DNA of 64,000 nucleotides from Leucosporidium creatinivorum (lineage: Eukaryota > Basidiomycota > Microbotryomycetes > Leucosporidiales > Leucosporidiaceae), in NCBI GenBank assembly GCA_001600635.1, contig BCKL01000017.1:390003-454002 (forward strand), given 5' to 3'. A program made the translations under genes and the position numbers. Below the pieces are notes generated by a model. That model had not been told where the DNA came from, searched no databases, and saw only the letters and a list, made by a program, of their open reading frames with translations. Of this stretch, positions 1 to 12,569 are shown piece after piece. Every line of letters starts with the position of its first letter. Position 1 is the stretch's first letter.

Positions 1-124
1 TCGAGTTTCCTCCTCCTCCGCCGTTGTTGCCTCCATTGTTACCTCCGTTGTTTCCACCGCCGTTGTTGTTTCCACCGTTGCCGTTGCCGTTGTTCTGACG
101 ACGAGCGAGGGACGAAGCTGCAGC
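1..124 (-). CDS. Partial Asn/Gly-rich protein, cut by left edge
   Basis: On the minus strand an open frame reads Ala-Ala-Ser-Ser-Leu-Ala-Arg-Arg-Gln followed by an imperfect repeat of Asn-Asn-Gly-Gly and Gly-Asn-Gly units until the window edge. An Ala/Ser stretch ending in Arg-Arg and followed by Asn/Gly-rich sequence resembles the start of a secreted fungal protein processed by a Kex2-type protease, but no complete signal peptide can be placed. A pyrimidine-rich run ending in CTGCAG just upstream could be a 3' splice site. The function is unknown. It may instead be a low-complexity segment that is not translated. Confidence 0.35.
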
Positions 125-1190
125 CCGAGAGAGGAGCGAGAGTGAGTCGAGAGATCAAGAGAAACGCAGCGTGATCAGCTACAGCCCTCTCCCAGCTGCT
201 CTCAAGCTCCCTGAAGCACCATAGCTCTGATCTAGAGACACGACTCACCCGAACTAGCGCCCAACGCCCTCGCCTTCTGACGGTGAGCTTCTCCTGCCAA
301 AGCGAGCTCTCCGCTCGAGCTCGATCCAGCGGTGACGAGGGAAGAGAGGGACAGGGAGAGCGAAAGAGCGACAGTAGCAGCGTTGAGCTTCATGCTGCTG
401 TACGTGACTAGCTTGAGTCGAGTGAGAGTGGTTCGAGAGAGAGTGGCGGTCGCGCTGCGAGCTGAGTTGGAAGTGAGCGAGAAGGGGGAGAGGGAGACAG
501 GCGACCTGCGTCTGTAGGGGTGTAGTACTGAGAGTGGTAAAAGTGTGGTACTAGCGAGCGAGACTAGCTCGAGCTGATTAGCGACCACTCGAGACCAGAG
601 AGCAGTGAATGGTAGGAGAGAGAGAGGCGAGGAGCGAGATCTCGCTCGATTTAGCCCATTCGGGCTTCCCTTGCGCCGCTGGCGAGGATGCTCGGCATCG
701 CTGGCATCGGTCTGTAGTCACTCAGAATAATCGGGAACAGCCCCCAGACTCGTCGCCCTGAGGCGGTAGCGGGACGTCTGGTGAGCTGCGAAGGCAGGCG
801 AGCGCTGCTCGGCGTTCACTCTCTTCCTCGCTTCGCACGCGACTGTGAGCTGCAGCAAGCTCGAGCAGGAGTAAGAAAGTGATTATGTAGACAGCGAGTA
901 AGAGGCAGAACTCGCCTAATAGCTCTCCAGCTTCTCGGCGGCCCATTCGGCGCTCCTTTCTCTCCCTCGGTCGAAGATTCTGGTGCAAGCTCGGCTTTCA
1001 TATACAACGAGTGATGAAGCACATAAGCTACGCACGTCTAATAAGCAAAGTAGCCTCGTGGTAAAGAGCCACTGTAAAAGGGTAAAAGTAACATCGTCCG
1101 CCGAATCCGAAAGTGCAAAAGAGTGTCCACGTCGCCAATCTACATCCTCATCGTCCATCGTCCATCCATCTCAAGAGATTGTCCATGCTC
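125..1190. other. Intergenic region, no gene supported
   Basis: The region is purine-rich on the plus strand (GAGAGCGAGAG-type runs around 120-640). Short open frames on both strands lack intron signals or family resemblance. It lies between the 5' side of the left-edge gene and the 3' end of the membrane-protein gene, so it probably holds their promoter and 3' UTR. Nothing else was recognised. Confidence 0.5.
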
Positions 1191-3138
1191 CTACCTCCTT
1201 CCGCCTCCGTTCAGCCTATCCTCGAGCACCTCCCCCGGCGCTCTATACGCCCCCTCCCCGCTCCCCTCGCTCCTCGTCCCATCGTCCCCCTCATTGGCTC
1301 TCCTCACCCTCTCGCTCCTCTCCTTCGCCTTTGCATCCCTCCTCGCCTCCTGAGCAATCCGCTGCTGGAGCTTATCGAGTGGGGAGGTCGGGACATTGGC
1401 TGCGAGAGCGGCGGAGGGCGGGAGGGAGGTGTTGATTGGTGGTGGGATGGGATGGAGATGCGCTGCGGAGGAGGAGGAAGAAGTGGAGGGTTGGGAGGAA
1501 GAGGAGGAGTGTGTGGGAAGGTGACCGCGGTGTTGGCGGTGAGGGGAGGAGTGGTGGGAGGAGGAAGAGTTGGGAGTGGTGGCTGAGTCGGAGGGGGAGC
1601 GACGACCGCGGGAGGAGGAGGAGGTGTAGCCTTGCTGTTGATGAGGAGGGAAGGAGTGGCCAGCGCCGGAGGAGGAGGCGTAGGGTTGATCGCCGAACGG
1701 AGCGCCGAGGTTGACGAGCTCGGCCTCCTTGCCGATCTCGCTGCTTGGCGCAAAGTCAAGAGTCGACTTGTCGGTCGAGATGACCTGGCCTGGCGGTGGA
1801 GCGAGAGGAAGTGGCGGGATAATGTCGATGCGAGAGTGAGGGGCGTGAGGAGCGCCGGAGAGGCGATTGGTGGAAGGGAGGGAGCGCATCTGAGGACCAT
1901 TAACATGCGCGTTGATGCCGTAGAGTGATCGCCGAGGTGCGCCGAGGGAGGAAGCCATCGAAGCGCGCGAAGCGGACGAGTTCATGCCCGCCACGCCGCC
2001 CGAGAGCGATCCCCTGCTGCCGTTCCTCGAGTCGTTACCACCGAAGGTAGGGTAGATAGGGCTTCCCTCGCGCGAATGACCAGGCGGGCTGAGTGGGCTG
2101 ACCGCTCCTGTGCTGCCGTTCGGGCTCCAGTCCTTCTCGGCTCCGGCGCCGGTGTAGCTCTCTCCTCCCCAGCTCTCCTCCCTCGCCCTTCTCTGGAAAC
2201 CCAACGCGCTCACACTCCTCCTCCCACCATCCGCAAAAGCCATGCTCATCTGACTCGGCGTACTCCCCATCCCTCCCGCACCAACCACCAGCGGACTCAT
2301 GCTACTCTGTCCCGCCAACCTCGCTTCCGGTAGGGGGTTCTTGTTCCTTGTAGCGCAGCGACGGAAGCACCAGACGTAGAGCTTGTAGGCGATAAAGATG
2401 CCGATGAGACCGCCTACGATGGCGACGACTGCGATGGCTGCCACTGGAAACGATGGATTGCTCGACGCCGAGGCGGACGAGGTGCCGGTGGCATTAGGGA
2501 TGGTTTGGATGCCGGCGGTAGTGATGAGAGGGTAGGTGTTGGTTCGTGAGGATGAAGAGGAAACAGCTGATGAGGTCACGGCTGCGAGCGAGCGGAAGGT
2601 GCAGGGGGATGTCGGTCAGCGCTCGGTCCAGCATGCGGTAATGTCTACGATATTGTTCGGTCCACGTAGCCCATCTCCCACCCCACGCATCAAGCTGAAA
2701 AACCGAGTCCCTCCGTCCTGCCCAGATCCAAAACAGCTCCCGCTCGGTCTCGCTCATGGGTCCGCGCTGGAGGCTCGTCGGAGCGGCTGGGTGACCAGGG
2801 AATATGACTCTGCTTCCACCCGATGTTCCCTTTACTCCATGCCACCTCAGCGCTCCCCCGAAGCCGAGCGACTTAAGTTGTTTTGCGGTCGGAAGCCTCC
2901 CCCTCGGCGGTTGAACGACGAGGTGGCTGCCCCGAGAGCCCTCCGGGAGCCGTGGGCATCCTCACAGCGACTCTGTAGCACTCTTCTGGTCCTGTACAGT
3001 ATCTCCCGGCTGCAACGCTTGTCTCTCCTTCGAAGCGCTGCCCACCGCTCGTCCGCCCATCGTCGCAAACATGAGCTGGGACCGCCCGTCCGAGTGGTCC
3101 AGTGTCGCTGCAGTAGAGCATAGAGACTTACCGGACAT
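1191..3138 (-). CDS. Single-pass membrane protein with Ser-rich cytoplasmic tail
   Basis: Three exons fit in phase: 3138-2966, 2845-2649 and 2581-1191, with introns of 120 and 67 nt. The last exon carries a Ser/Thr-rich stretch, then one strong membrane segment (FPVAAIAVVAIVGGLIGIFIA) followed by Arg/Cys/Lys, and a tail of about 380 residues rich in Ser, Pro and Gly that ends in a charged helix-like region. This Ser/Thr-rich-TM-basic layout resembles fungal cell-surface sensor or mucin-like proteins. No Cys-rich WSC domain is seen, and the proposed N-terminus has no signal peptide, so either the start or the first exon may be wrong. ATG is placed at 3138 because exon 1 reads openly to a GTGAGG donor; a GTAAGT immediately after that ATG leaves room for another model. 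Function unknown. Confidence 0.6.
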
Positions 3139-3948
3139 ATTGGGGGAGTGCGGTGTTACTCCCTAGAGCTCGGATAGAGCTGTGCTGGCCTGCCTGCGAG
3201 AGAAGCTGCTGCGCTTGTTGGCCTAAGCGAGCGCTACTCGGGTAGGAGAGAGGAGGGGAGGGAGGAGAAGGGCGGAGAGGAAGAGTCGTCGAGCTGTTGA
3301 GCTACAGATCCAAAGTCAAGCGAAAGGCGAAAAGTCGGCGAAACGAAGAATTCAGGAGGAAGCAGAGAGCGAGCGGCTCAGCGATCCAATATCGAGATTT
3401 GAAGGTCAGTAGCGATCGGCGATTTTTTGGTAGGCAAGCATAATCCTACGAATTGATCTCCTACAGCTTTCTCACGGGTTACTAACAGGTGCAAGAGGCA
3501 GAATAGCAAGCCCGAGCTTCATGCTTGGTCCGCTTTCGGTCGGCGTCGAAAAGGACTTCCGGCTGGCTGTAAGTAGTCTGAACAGCGTACTAGCCGTTGT
3601 ACTATAACCCTGTACCCACCTGCCTACTTCGCACGAGCCCTACAGCGACCCTGTGCTCCGACCTCCGACCGCCGAGCCTTCGGGGAATGCTTGTGAAGGC
3701 AAGGATTTACATCGTTTCTATTCTCTGCCGGCGAGAGAGCGGACAGACAAGCTGTCTCGACACCGCCGAGTCGTAGCGGCCAGCTCAGAACCCTGCACCA
3801 CCGCTCGAATCTATGTCGCAACTTCGCCGAGCTCGTCGCCGAGCTTTGATTTTCGGCGATCTAAGAGCAAGGGCGAGGTAGAATACAACAACAGCTAGTG
3901 CAAAAGTTATATGAAGTGGTGACAAAGGGGGCTACATGCTTGTACTCC
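3139..3948. other. Intergenic region, no gene supported
   Basis: This region separates the start of the membrane-protein gene from the stop codon of the first histidine kinase. Short open frames near 3624-3898 overlap on both strands and show no splice pattern or recognisable product. It presumably contains the promoter of the leftward gene and the kinase terminator. Confidence 0.5.
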
Positions 3949-6900
3949 TCAGCTCCTCGCTGCAGCCTGAGCGGCAGAGAGCTGTTCCCAAACGGCCGCC
4001 TCCAAATCTTTAGCTCGGACGGGCTGCGATAGCGAAGAAGTCAGCTGCAGAACCACAAGGCGAGAGAGGAACGTACCTTGGCGAGATAGCCATCCATCCC
4101 AGCGTCCAAGCACCTCTCTCGGTCGCCTTGAATCGCCGAAGCCGTCAAGGCGATTATCCGGATGTTGCGCACGGCGGGGTCTGCAGATGCTCGTAGTTGC
4201 TCGGTGGCTTCGTACCCATCGAGACCGGGCATCTGGCCCTATAAGAGAAGGAGGGACGTCAGCACGGCGCTCGTGGAGGGTGGAGCGGTTGGCGAGGGTC
4301 GACTCACGTCCATCAAGCTGCAAGAGGAGGGACAGTCAGCTTAGTGGGAGAAGTAGGCCGAGAGGAAAAGCTTACATGATATCGTAGTGCTTCGAAGTGG
4401 CGGCGGCGACGGCTGCTGCGCCATCCTCGACGGCGTCGACTTGGAACTGCGAGACGAGAGGTCAGCTTCTCCCTCCTCCAGCAGAGGTGCGAGCTTACCT
4501 TCATGTTACGAATAAGTTTAGTCGCAATCTCGCGAATGAGGTCGTTGTCTGCACAAGCACAAGCGGTCAGCTTCCAACTCTCAAGTCCCTCGCCTCCGCC
4601 GAACTCACCCTCAGCGAGTAAAATCCTAACATCCTCCCTCTTTGGCAAACCATCGCGACCTGACCGATCCAAAGCAGGTGTACTCGTCCCCAAGATTGGA
4701 GGGCCATGATGATGCGCAAACGGTGCTTTTTTGAGAGGGACTCGAACGGTCATCGTCGTGCCCTTGCCGAAGGTGGAGGTGAGCTTAACGGTGCCGCCCA
4801 TGAGCTCGACGAGCTGAGCGGTCGAGGGGGAAGAGCATACAAGTCAGCGAAGGGGCGACCGAAGCGCAGGCGAAGGAATGGCGTACATTCTTCGTGATGA
4901 CAAGTCCGAGACCTGTACCGCCATATTGCCGCGCTGTGCTCGCGTCGGCCTGTCGGAAGGGTTGGAAGAGAGTGGGCAAAATGTGCTCCTGGATGCCGAC
5001 TCCTGTATCCTCGACCTCGAACAGAACGAAGACTTGATCCTCGGTCTCCCTCTCCTGCCGAACGCGAAGGGTGATGGCGCCTGAGGAACTTGGGAATCAG
5101 CGAGTGCTCGAGAGCACAAGACAAGATGACTCACCACTCGAGGTGAACTTGATGCTATTGGACAGGGCGTTGGAGAGGATCTGTCGCAGGCGAAGGCGAT
5201 CGCCGAGCACGGTGGCCTCGTAGAAACGACCGATGTCCTCCACAAAGTTAAGGTCCTTGCGATGCGCATGTATGGAGAAGAGGCGCGCATCGGCGATGGC
5301 TTGCTCGAGCTCGAACGGCGCTTCCTCGATAGTCAGCTCGCCGACCTCGATCTTGCGGACGTCCTGTACGAGAAGGCGAGTCAGCTCTAGTCCCCCAACG
5401 AGAAACCGAGGAGGGCGGACCCACCAGAACCATGCCTACGAGATCGAGAAGGTTCTCGCCCGAACGCATCGCCTTGTCGACGAGTGAGCGATGTCCGTCG
5501 CTGAGTGAAGAATCGTTTTCCAGGAGCTCGCAGATCCCGAGGATACCGGCGATGGGTGTGCGAATCTCATGGCTGATCATGGTGAGGAAGGCGGTTCTGA
5601 GGTAGGGAGACGCGGCGGGTGAGGGAGCACAGAGAGGGTCAGCGCGACGATTAAGCAGCGGGTGGTAGAGCTCGCGTACTTGAGACGAGATGCTTCGTTG
5701 GCTGCGCTTTCAGACGCCTTCAGGTCGGCTTGGTCCTTGTAAGCTTGATGAAGCGCCTTCTCGGTCTTGATCACGTCGGTGATGTCGGCTGAGGAGATGA
5801 CGGTCAGCTCGGCGGAGATGAAGAGCAGAACAAGTCAGGCTCGCCTCCAACGACAATCAGACCCGTCATCTGGTCGTCGGGAGCCCCAGGACCGCCGAGA
5901 AGAGGGACAACTCGGTATCGAACATGCTGGGCGCCATCGCCGTAGTCGAGGATGTCGGTCCACGATGGCTGGAAGGCGGTGACACGGTCAGCAGAAAGTT
6001 AACTCGCGGGGGAGGAGAGCTTGACGTACGTCTCGGCCGCCTTGCACTCGCTTCATGCCATCCTGAAGCCTGACATCCGGCCATACGTCGGTGAGCGCTG
6101 TCTTGCCGCAGACGATGGGCTCGTTGCTAGTCTCAGCTCCTGGTCGGCCATAGGAACGTGCTGCCGAGTGAGAGCCCTCGAAGAACGTAACGAATCCTTC
6201 CTTGTCGACGGCGAGAAGGGAGAGATCTGAATCGGCGCGAGAAAGAGGGGAAGTTTCGTCGGCAGCAGATTAGAGGGTCAGCGCTTCGCTCCATACCAGA
6301 CAGGAGAATGTTAATACGCACTGGCACCGGCCATCACGGCGCGGATATGCTCGCGCACCTGCGTAGCCGCCGAGCGAGCCGTGACGAGCTCCTCGACGTC
6401 CGTAACGCTGCACGCCCACGACAAGATCTCTCCGTCGGGTCCTCGATACGGTCGACCTTGACATACATGCCACCGGTAGACGTCCTCGGCGTTCTTGACT
6501 CGATACTCGAACTGCAGTGGGGATGACGGTCAGCCGAATCGCCGAGGATGGAAAGGGGAGTGCGAAGAGAAAGAAGCTCACTCGGAAGATCTCTCCAGTA
6601 CGCATACTTTCGGTCCAAAGTGGTAGCACATACTCGAGGTCGTCGGGGTGGAAGAGGGATGCCCATCGCTCGTAGTTGAAGGAGTCGGCGGCGGAGAGAC
6701 CCGTGTAGCTGTTGAATCGCGGCAGAGTAAGCTCGAGATCCGAATTGAGGGACTGAGAAGCTACTTACCGATACCACTCGCCGTTGAACCAACTCGTATG
6801 GCCGAGAGCGGAAGCTTCGAAGCACATCTGCGCCGCCCCTCAGCTATTATTCGAGCTGCATGCGAGGAAGGCCAGCTCAGACTCACCACTGGTAACGCCT

Positions 6901-7648
6901 CCAGCATATGCTCGGCTTCTTCTGGCGTCAGATCCTTGCACTCCGGCGCCGTCGGACTCTCCTCGACTGCCTCCGCCGCCGGCGCATCGGACGGACCGAC
7001 GACGACCTTGCTCAGGATCTCGTCGAGAGCTCGAGTAGGCGCATCCTCGTTGATCTTCGGCCGCTGACTCGCGGGCATGCCTGCCGTGATGGCCTTCGGG
7101 ATGGGCTCGTAGCTCGGACGATCTGCCGACGAGGAGATCAAGGAGCCGCGGCGCTTCGAGCCCGAAGAGGTAGAGGATCCTGTAGCATAGAAGCTAGTTA
7201 TGCTTGCCGAGCTCGGTGAACGATGTGGAGATGCGGGAGTCGCGAATGAGGAGGGGCGAAGGAGGAGGAGAGCGAAGCCGCCGGTGCTGGTCCGCTCCAC
7301 GATGGTCTGGTAGTGTATTGGCTTTCGCTGGCCCTTCTGATCAATCCAGAACTCCAAATCCCGCTCTGCCCGCTCCGTTGGTACAGCAGCAGCTGCTGAG
7401 GCGATGTCGACCAGCCTTTCCTTCAACCGCGCTATGTCGGCTTCGGGACCCTGCTGCAGACACCACGAGGCGTGTAGCTGATGGTCCTGAGAGAGGCCAG
7501 GAAAGACCCGCTCTGCTGCCGGGTTGCAGAAGACCAGCTGGAGCGAGCTGTCGAATTGGACGAGGGGGAGGCAGTCGAACACATGAGGCGGCGGAGGGCG
7601 AGGGGCTGGGGTAGGCGAAATTGACACGGGCGCCGTCGAGGCCAACAT
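3949..7648 (-). CDS. Cytosolic PAS hybrid sensor histidine kinase, copy 1
   Basis: This two-component kinase autophosphorylates on His and passes the phosphate to its own receiver domain, from which fungal kinases usually signal through an HPt protein to Ssk1- or Skn7-type regulators. The gene is cut by many short introns. From the N-terminus: a PAS-like region with a Ser-rich linker (exon 7648 to about 6890), a PAS fold with [11 protein letters not shown] and FHPDDL, a third PAS-like part ([13 protein letters not shown]), a HisKA domain with H-box [11 protein letters not shown], an HATPase with [24 protein letters not shown] and GGTGLGL, and a receiver with [21 protein letters not shown] (phospho-acceptor Asp), ALTASA and GYLAK. 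No membrane segment is seen, so it is probably cytosolic. ATG 7648 opens the first long exon. Its downstream neighbour copy 2 is paralogous. The ligand is unknown. Confidence 0.92.
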
Positions 7649-7966
7649 TCTGTAGGTTGTTGCTGCTGATGTGACGGTTTCGAGACGAGCGAATATGAGG
7701 GAAAGAGTCGAAGCGAGCTCGCCGAAGAGGGTCGGCTTCGCCAGTCAGCTCCAGTCCGCTTCAAAGGGGTTCTCGCAGAGGAAGAGCTGTGCAGAGCTTC
7801 CAAAACTTTCACCATAGCAATACATAGCCGCGCAGCTCGCTATCCTGCTCCTCATCACTTGGTAAGCTTTGTCTGCTCGGGCGATGACTTCATTCACGAT
7901 CGGCGAGCCAATACTAGTGCAACAACAGCAGTTCTATCGATCTCCGTGTACGCCTACAGCATCCTT
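7649..7966. other. Spacer between the two histidine kinase genes
   Basis: About 318 bases lie between the copy 2 stop and the copy 1 start, both on the minus strand. The spacer must hold the terminator of copy 2 and the promoter of copy 1. No clear motif was recognised. Confidence 0.5.
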
Positions 7967-10900
7967 CTACAGTCCCAATTGATGCCAAATGGCCGCCTCG
8001 AGGTCCTTCGCCAACACAGGCTGTCCGAGACGAGCGCCGAAGGTCAGCGCCGAGCTTCGAGCCGGGCGGTAGCCGAGAGAAAAACGAAATGAGCTGCAGC
8101 TCACCTTGGCTAGATAGGCGTCCATCCCTGCTTCGATACATCTCTCTCTGTCGCCTTGTATGGCGCTTGCTGTCAACGCCACGATCCTCGAGGCGCGAAC
8201 CGATGGATCCCTCGACTGTCTGAGCTGAGCCGTCGCTTCGTAACCATCGGTCCCGGGCATCTGACCCTGCGTAGAAGGGGGCAGGATCAGCGGCTGAGCG
8301 TTGGGTCTAGGGAAGCAGAGGGAGCTACTTACGTCCATCAGGCTGCGAGGGCGAGAGAAAGGTCACTTTCGGCGCAGAGACGAGGACCAAGATCAAAGAG
8401 CTTACATGACATCGAAGCGGTCCTGGTGAGCTGCTTCTATAGCAGCCATTCCGTCTCCGACAGCGTGCACCTTGAACTGCGAGATGGGAAGGAGGTATGA
8501 GCCTCGGCCGAAGCGATCACTGAAGAGTGTCGCTCACCTGCATCTTGACGAGGGTCCTAGAGATAATCTCTCGTAGTAGCTCGTTATCTATGGCAGAAGA
8601 GTAGTCAGCAGTGCGTGGATCTCCTTCACGAGCAGCGCCGAAGTCGAATCACCTTCAGCAAGCAAGATCTTGACGCCCATCTCCCGCCTCGCACTCCTCG
8701 CCTGCACGGTAAGCTGATCCAGATTTGGCGTATCCGCTCGACGAGGAGAATGAGAAGGCGCCTTTCGGAACGGCACTCGCACAACGATGGTCGTTCCAGC
8801 ACCGTAGGTCGAGTTGAGCGCGATGGTTCCTCCCATAAGCTCGACGAGCTGAGGACATGAGGTGACCAGAGGAGAAGTGGGTTAGCGATAAGCTCGGCGC
8901 GCAGAGGAGCGGCAGAAGCGACTCACGTTCTTAGCAATGACAAGTCCGAGCCCAGTTCCTCCGTACTGCCTTGCCGTACTCGCGTCTGCTTGTCGGAAAG
9001 GCTCGAAGAGAGTAGGGAGCACGTCCTCGTGAATGCCGACTCCCGTATCCTCGATCTCGAAGAGCAAGGCGACGTCGGCTTCGGTCTCCTTCTCTTGTCG
9101 AAGTCGCAGGGTGATGGAGCCTGAGGACGCTACGGAGATTAGTCAGGTTCTGCCGAGGAACAAACCGCGGGGACCTACCCTGCTTGGTGAACTTGACGGC
9201 GTTAGAGAGAGCGTTGGCGAGAACTTGACGAAGCCGAAATCGATCGCCGAGCAGCGTCCCTCGGTAGTAGTCGCCAATGTCCTCCTTGAAGATGACGCTC
9301 TGCGCATGGGACGGCGAGTCAGCACTTCCTGCTCAGCTTCTCAAGCTAGGCCTAGAACGCACCTTCTGTTCCGAGACGATTGAGAAGAGCCGAGCGTCGG
9401 CGACGACTTGACCGAGCTCAAATGGCGCCTCCTCAATCGTGAGCTCGCCGGCTTCGATCTTGCGAACGTCCTGTGGGGTGAAGAGATATCAGCTACTGAC
9501 TACGAAGCTTCTTCAAAGGGGAGAACGCTCACGAGAACCATGCCGACGAGTTCGAGAAGCACCTCGCCCGACCTCATCGCCTTGTCGACCAATGACCGAT
9601 GATCATCCAACAAGGTCGGATCGCTAGCGAGTAGCTCGCAGATTGAAATGATACCGGCGATGGGCGTTCGGATCTCGTGCGAGATGGTCGTGAGAAACTC
9701 GGTCCTTCGAGGCGAGCGAAAGTCAGCGCCGCTCGGCGCCAGCAAGAGGAGGATAAAAGCTCACTTGAGTCGAGAAGCTTCCTTAGCGGCGGTTTCTGAA
9801 GCTAGCAGTCGCGCCTTCTCGAGATGGGACTCCCGAAGAGCCTCCTCGGTGGCATGCATCTCGGTCACGTCGGCTGTGGAGCCGTCAGGTCAGCTTCAGA
9901 GTCCGCTTATGGGAGACTCGGGAACTTACATGCAACTACGATAACTCCGGTAAGAAGGTCGGGTGGATTTCCTGGTCCGCCTCGATGGGGCACAAACTGC
10001 GAAAGGTTGACGCTCTCGGTCAGCGCTGGAGAGGCTTACCACGTGTACAGCCGACTCACCCTGTAGCGGCAGTACGTCTTATCGCCATCTTCGTCTACCG
10101 TATCAATCAGGATCTCCAAGAACGGCTGCGCGAGAAGGGATGTCAGCTCTTGTCTCGGCTCGGCTCGTTCAATCTCTACGCACCTGCTCTTCATTCAGAA
10201 CCGAATCGATAGCCTGCTGCAGTCTCGAGTCTGGCCAGGTAATCCTCGATCTCACAGTCGGTGTCGATCCTTCAGGGTTCAGCTTCCCGAGGCATCGAGC
10301 AGCGGCCGCCGAGCCTTCGAAGAACGTGACCAGGTTGTCGGCGTCGACGGAGAGGAGGACGATGTCGGCGCCGGAGAGGACGGCTTGGATGTGCTCTTTG
10401 ATTTGGAGCGATTGGAAGCGGGCCTGTACAGGGGCAAGGCCGTCAGCGAGAGCGCCGAGGAAGGGCGCCAAGAGCTACTCACCTGGACCAGCTCTTCCAC
10501 ATTAGTGATAGTGCACGCCCACGAAAGGATGTCACCCTCTTCATCCTTCTTCGCCCTGCCTGAGCACACACTCCACCTGAGGATCCCATCGGCACCCTTG
10601 ACACGATACTCGAAGCGAAAGTCTTCGCCCGTCGCCATGCTGTTGACCCACTGTGAGACCAAAAGGAAGGGAGAGGTCAGCGAACCGGACCGGGGTACAG
10701 AAAGCCACTACTTACGATCGGCAGAGCGGTGACAAGATCATCAGGATGGAACATGTCCTTCCAACAGGCGAAATCCATCGATTCGACGTGGCCGAGACCC
10801 GTGTAGCGATACCATTCTATTGAAAGAGTGAGCGTCAGCGAGGTGAATACATCAGCGCAGAGAGACGAGCGCCGAAACCAAGCGCCGAAGCGAGCTCGAG

Positions 10901-12025
10901 AGAAGCTCACCATTGTTGAACCAGTCGACTAGTCGGATGAATAAGTAGAATAGCGGAGCGAGGGTGGTTGTGAGAGTAGGACGATGCAGCGAACCGCAGA
11001 GGAGGGGAGAGAGGCAGGCGAGCGAGTTCGATCAGTCCGAGCTCAGGCTTTCAATTCTCGCGGCGCAAAAAGGCAGTAAATGCACCTTGACCAGAAGCCT
11101 CGCTGGTGAAGCAGATCTGTAGTAGTACAGCGTTAGTTCGGCGCCCGTAACGACTCTCAGGCGCTCGGATAGGACTCACCGTCGGCAGCGTGTCGAGTAA
11201 CCGCTTCATCTCGTCAAAATCGAGCTTCTTCTTGTCCAAGCCGCCCAACGCATCATCAGGATCCTCCCTCGGTATACGAGTAACGGCGGGCACCTCCACC
11301 ACGGGCTGTACCCCGGCGATGGGAGCGCTTCCGGCGGGCGAAGTGGTGACTCGAGCTGTGACACGCTTGAGAGTGCTATGCAGCTCGTCGGTACCGGGAG
11401 GGAGAGGTCGTTCCTTCCATTTGCTGAGGGTGTGGTGTAGCGGAGGAGGAAGTTGGCGCGAGGAGGTGCTGGACAATTGGCCCGAGGAGAGGAGCGAGCT
11501 GGACGAGTCGTTGTTAGATGATGGTGGAGGGTCGAGACCGCAGGAGGTTGTAGGAGATCGTGTGTAGCGGGATGCGGAAGGTGCAGAAGGTCGGAGGAGG
11601 AGGATGGTGAAGCTGAGGTCCTCATTGTCCGGATTCGGCGCTCCCTTCGAGTGGTCCTGGACGAGCACGTCGTAGCTAGAAGACGTTCGTTCGTCTCCTA
11701 CACCTCGCCAAAGTTCCAGCGCAACACTCTCCCCCCATCCTAGTCCTGCACACTCCGTCGCCAGCGATGCGAGCTGCGATCGAGCTTCATCCGCTCCCGC
11801 TGCACCTCGTTCCTCGCCTCGCAAGAAGCATACAGCGGTAGGATCAGATGATAATGTCGACGATGCTGTTGAGCAAAAGAGCTCGTATGCTGATGCGCTG
11901 AGAGCGGCGAGAATGAGGCTGCGGTTGAACGAGAGCGTGGCCAGTCGAGGGAAGTTGAGCGAGGGAGAAGGGCGAGCCAGCTGCCGCTGTAGAGGAATAG
12001 AGGTGCTCGATCCTGTCGTGAGCAT
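7967..12025 (-). CDS. Cytosolic PAS hybrid sensor histidine kinase, copy 2
   Basis: This is a tandem paralogue of the kinase at 3949-7648 with the same order of parts. The N-terminal exon (12025 to about 11180) is poorly conserved and Ser/Pro-rich. It is followed by a PAS domain (NGEWYRYTGLGHVES, FHPDDLVTALPI), a second PAS-like part (VDADNLVTFFEGS), the H-box [12 protein letters not shown], an HATPase with LRQVLANALSNAVKFT, DTGVGI and GGTGLGL, and a receiver with LLAEDNE, LMDGQMPGTDGYEA, ALTASA and AYLAK, ending in AIWHQLGL. All residues expected for phosphotransfer are present. Introns fall at corresponding places in the two genes, which argues for duplication of genomic DNA rather than retroposition. 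ATG 12025 is preferred because the frame is open from it to the first donor. The divergent N-terminus suggests a different input signal. Confidence 0.92.
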
Positions 12026-12569
12026 CTCCTGCCTGCTGCTCGAGCGTGTCGTAAGAGATCAAACTTGGTCGTAGGGTCAAGCCCGGGCCCAGATTCAGCC
12101 GATTCGGTGAAGGGCCTCTGGCGAGAGGCGAGAGGGGCTCAGCCCTAGCTCAGCGCTCGGCGCAAGCATTGGCGGCGACCAGCAGCTCGAATTGGCTAGC
12201 GAATGCTGCTGAACTCTGCTTCAGTTTACACACTATTGAAGTGCTTCACGCGAGCTGCATCTCCTGCCATGCATGGTGCCCTTAAGACCTTATAGGGCGA
12301 TTGCAGCAGCCAACCGTCGGGGAAGACAAGGGATCAGCGAGAAAGCGGTCCTGTAGGTGTATAGATCTACTTACGAGAGATGGCCATTCGCATTTGCACT
12401 ACATCCTGTACGCCGAGCTCTCGACTGAGTGCACGTTGGCCGGAGCTGGACAAGCGCCGGACTGGAGAAGGGGGCGGAGCGCCAGCTCTTGATCTTCCGC
12501 CATTTCGCTCGCTCCTCGCCTCTTCGCCTCCGACCACATTCGAGGAGCAGATCCATATAGCAGCTCACC
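12026..12569. other. Divergent intergenic region
   Basis: This lies between the start of kinase copy 2 (minus) and the start of the arrestin-like gene (plus), so it probably holds both promoters. A GTAGGTGTATAG stretch near 12353 and later AG-ended pyrimidine runs could be a leader intron of the rightward gene, but this is unproven. Confidence 0.45.

Noticed and set aside
2536-3123. Plus-strand open frame opposite the membrane protein
   Set aside because: Overlaps a minus-strand three-exon model whose junctions are in phase.
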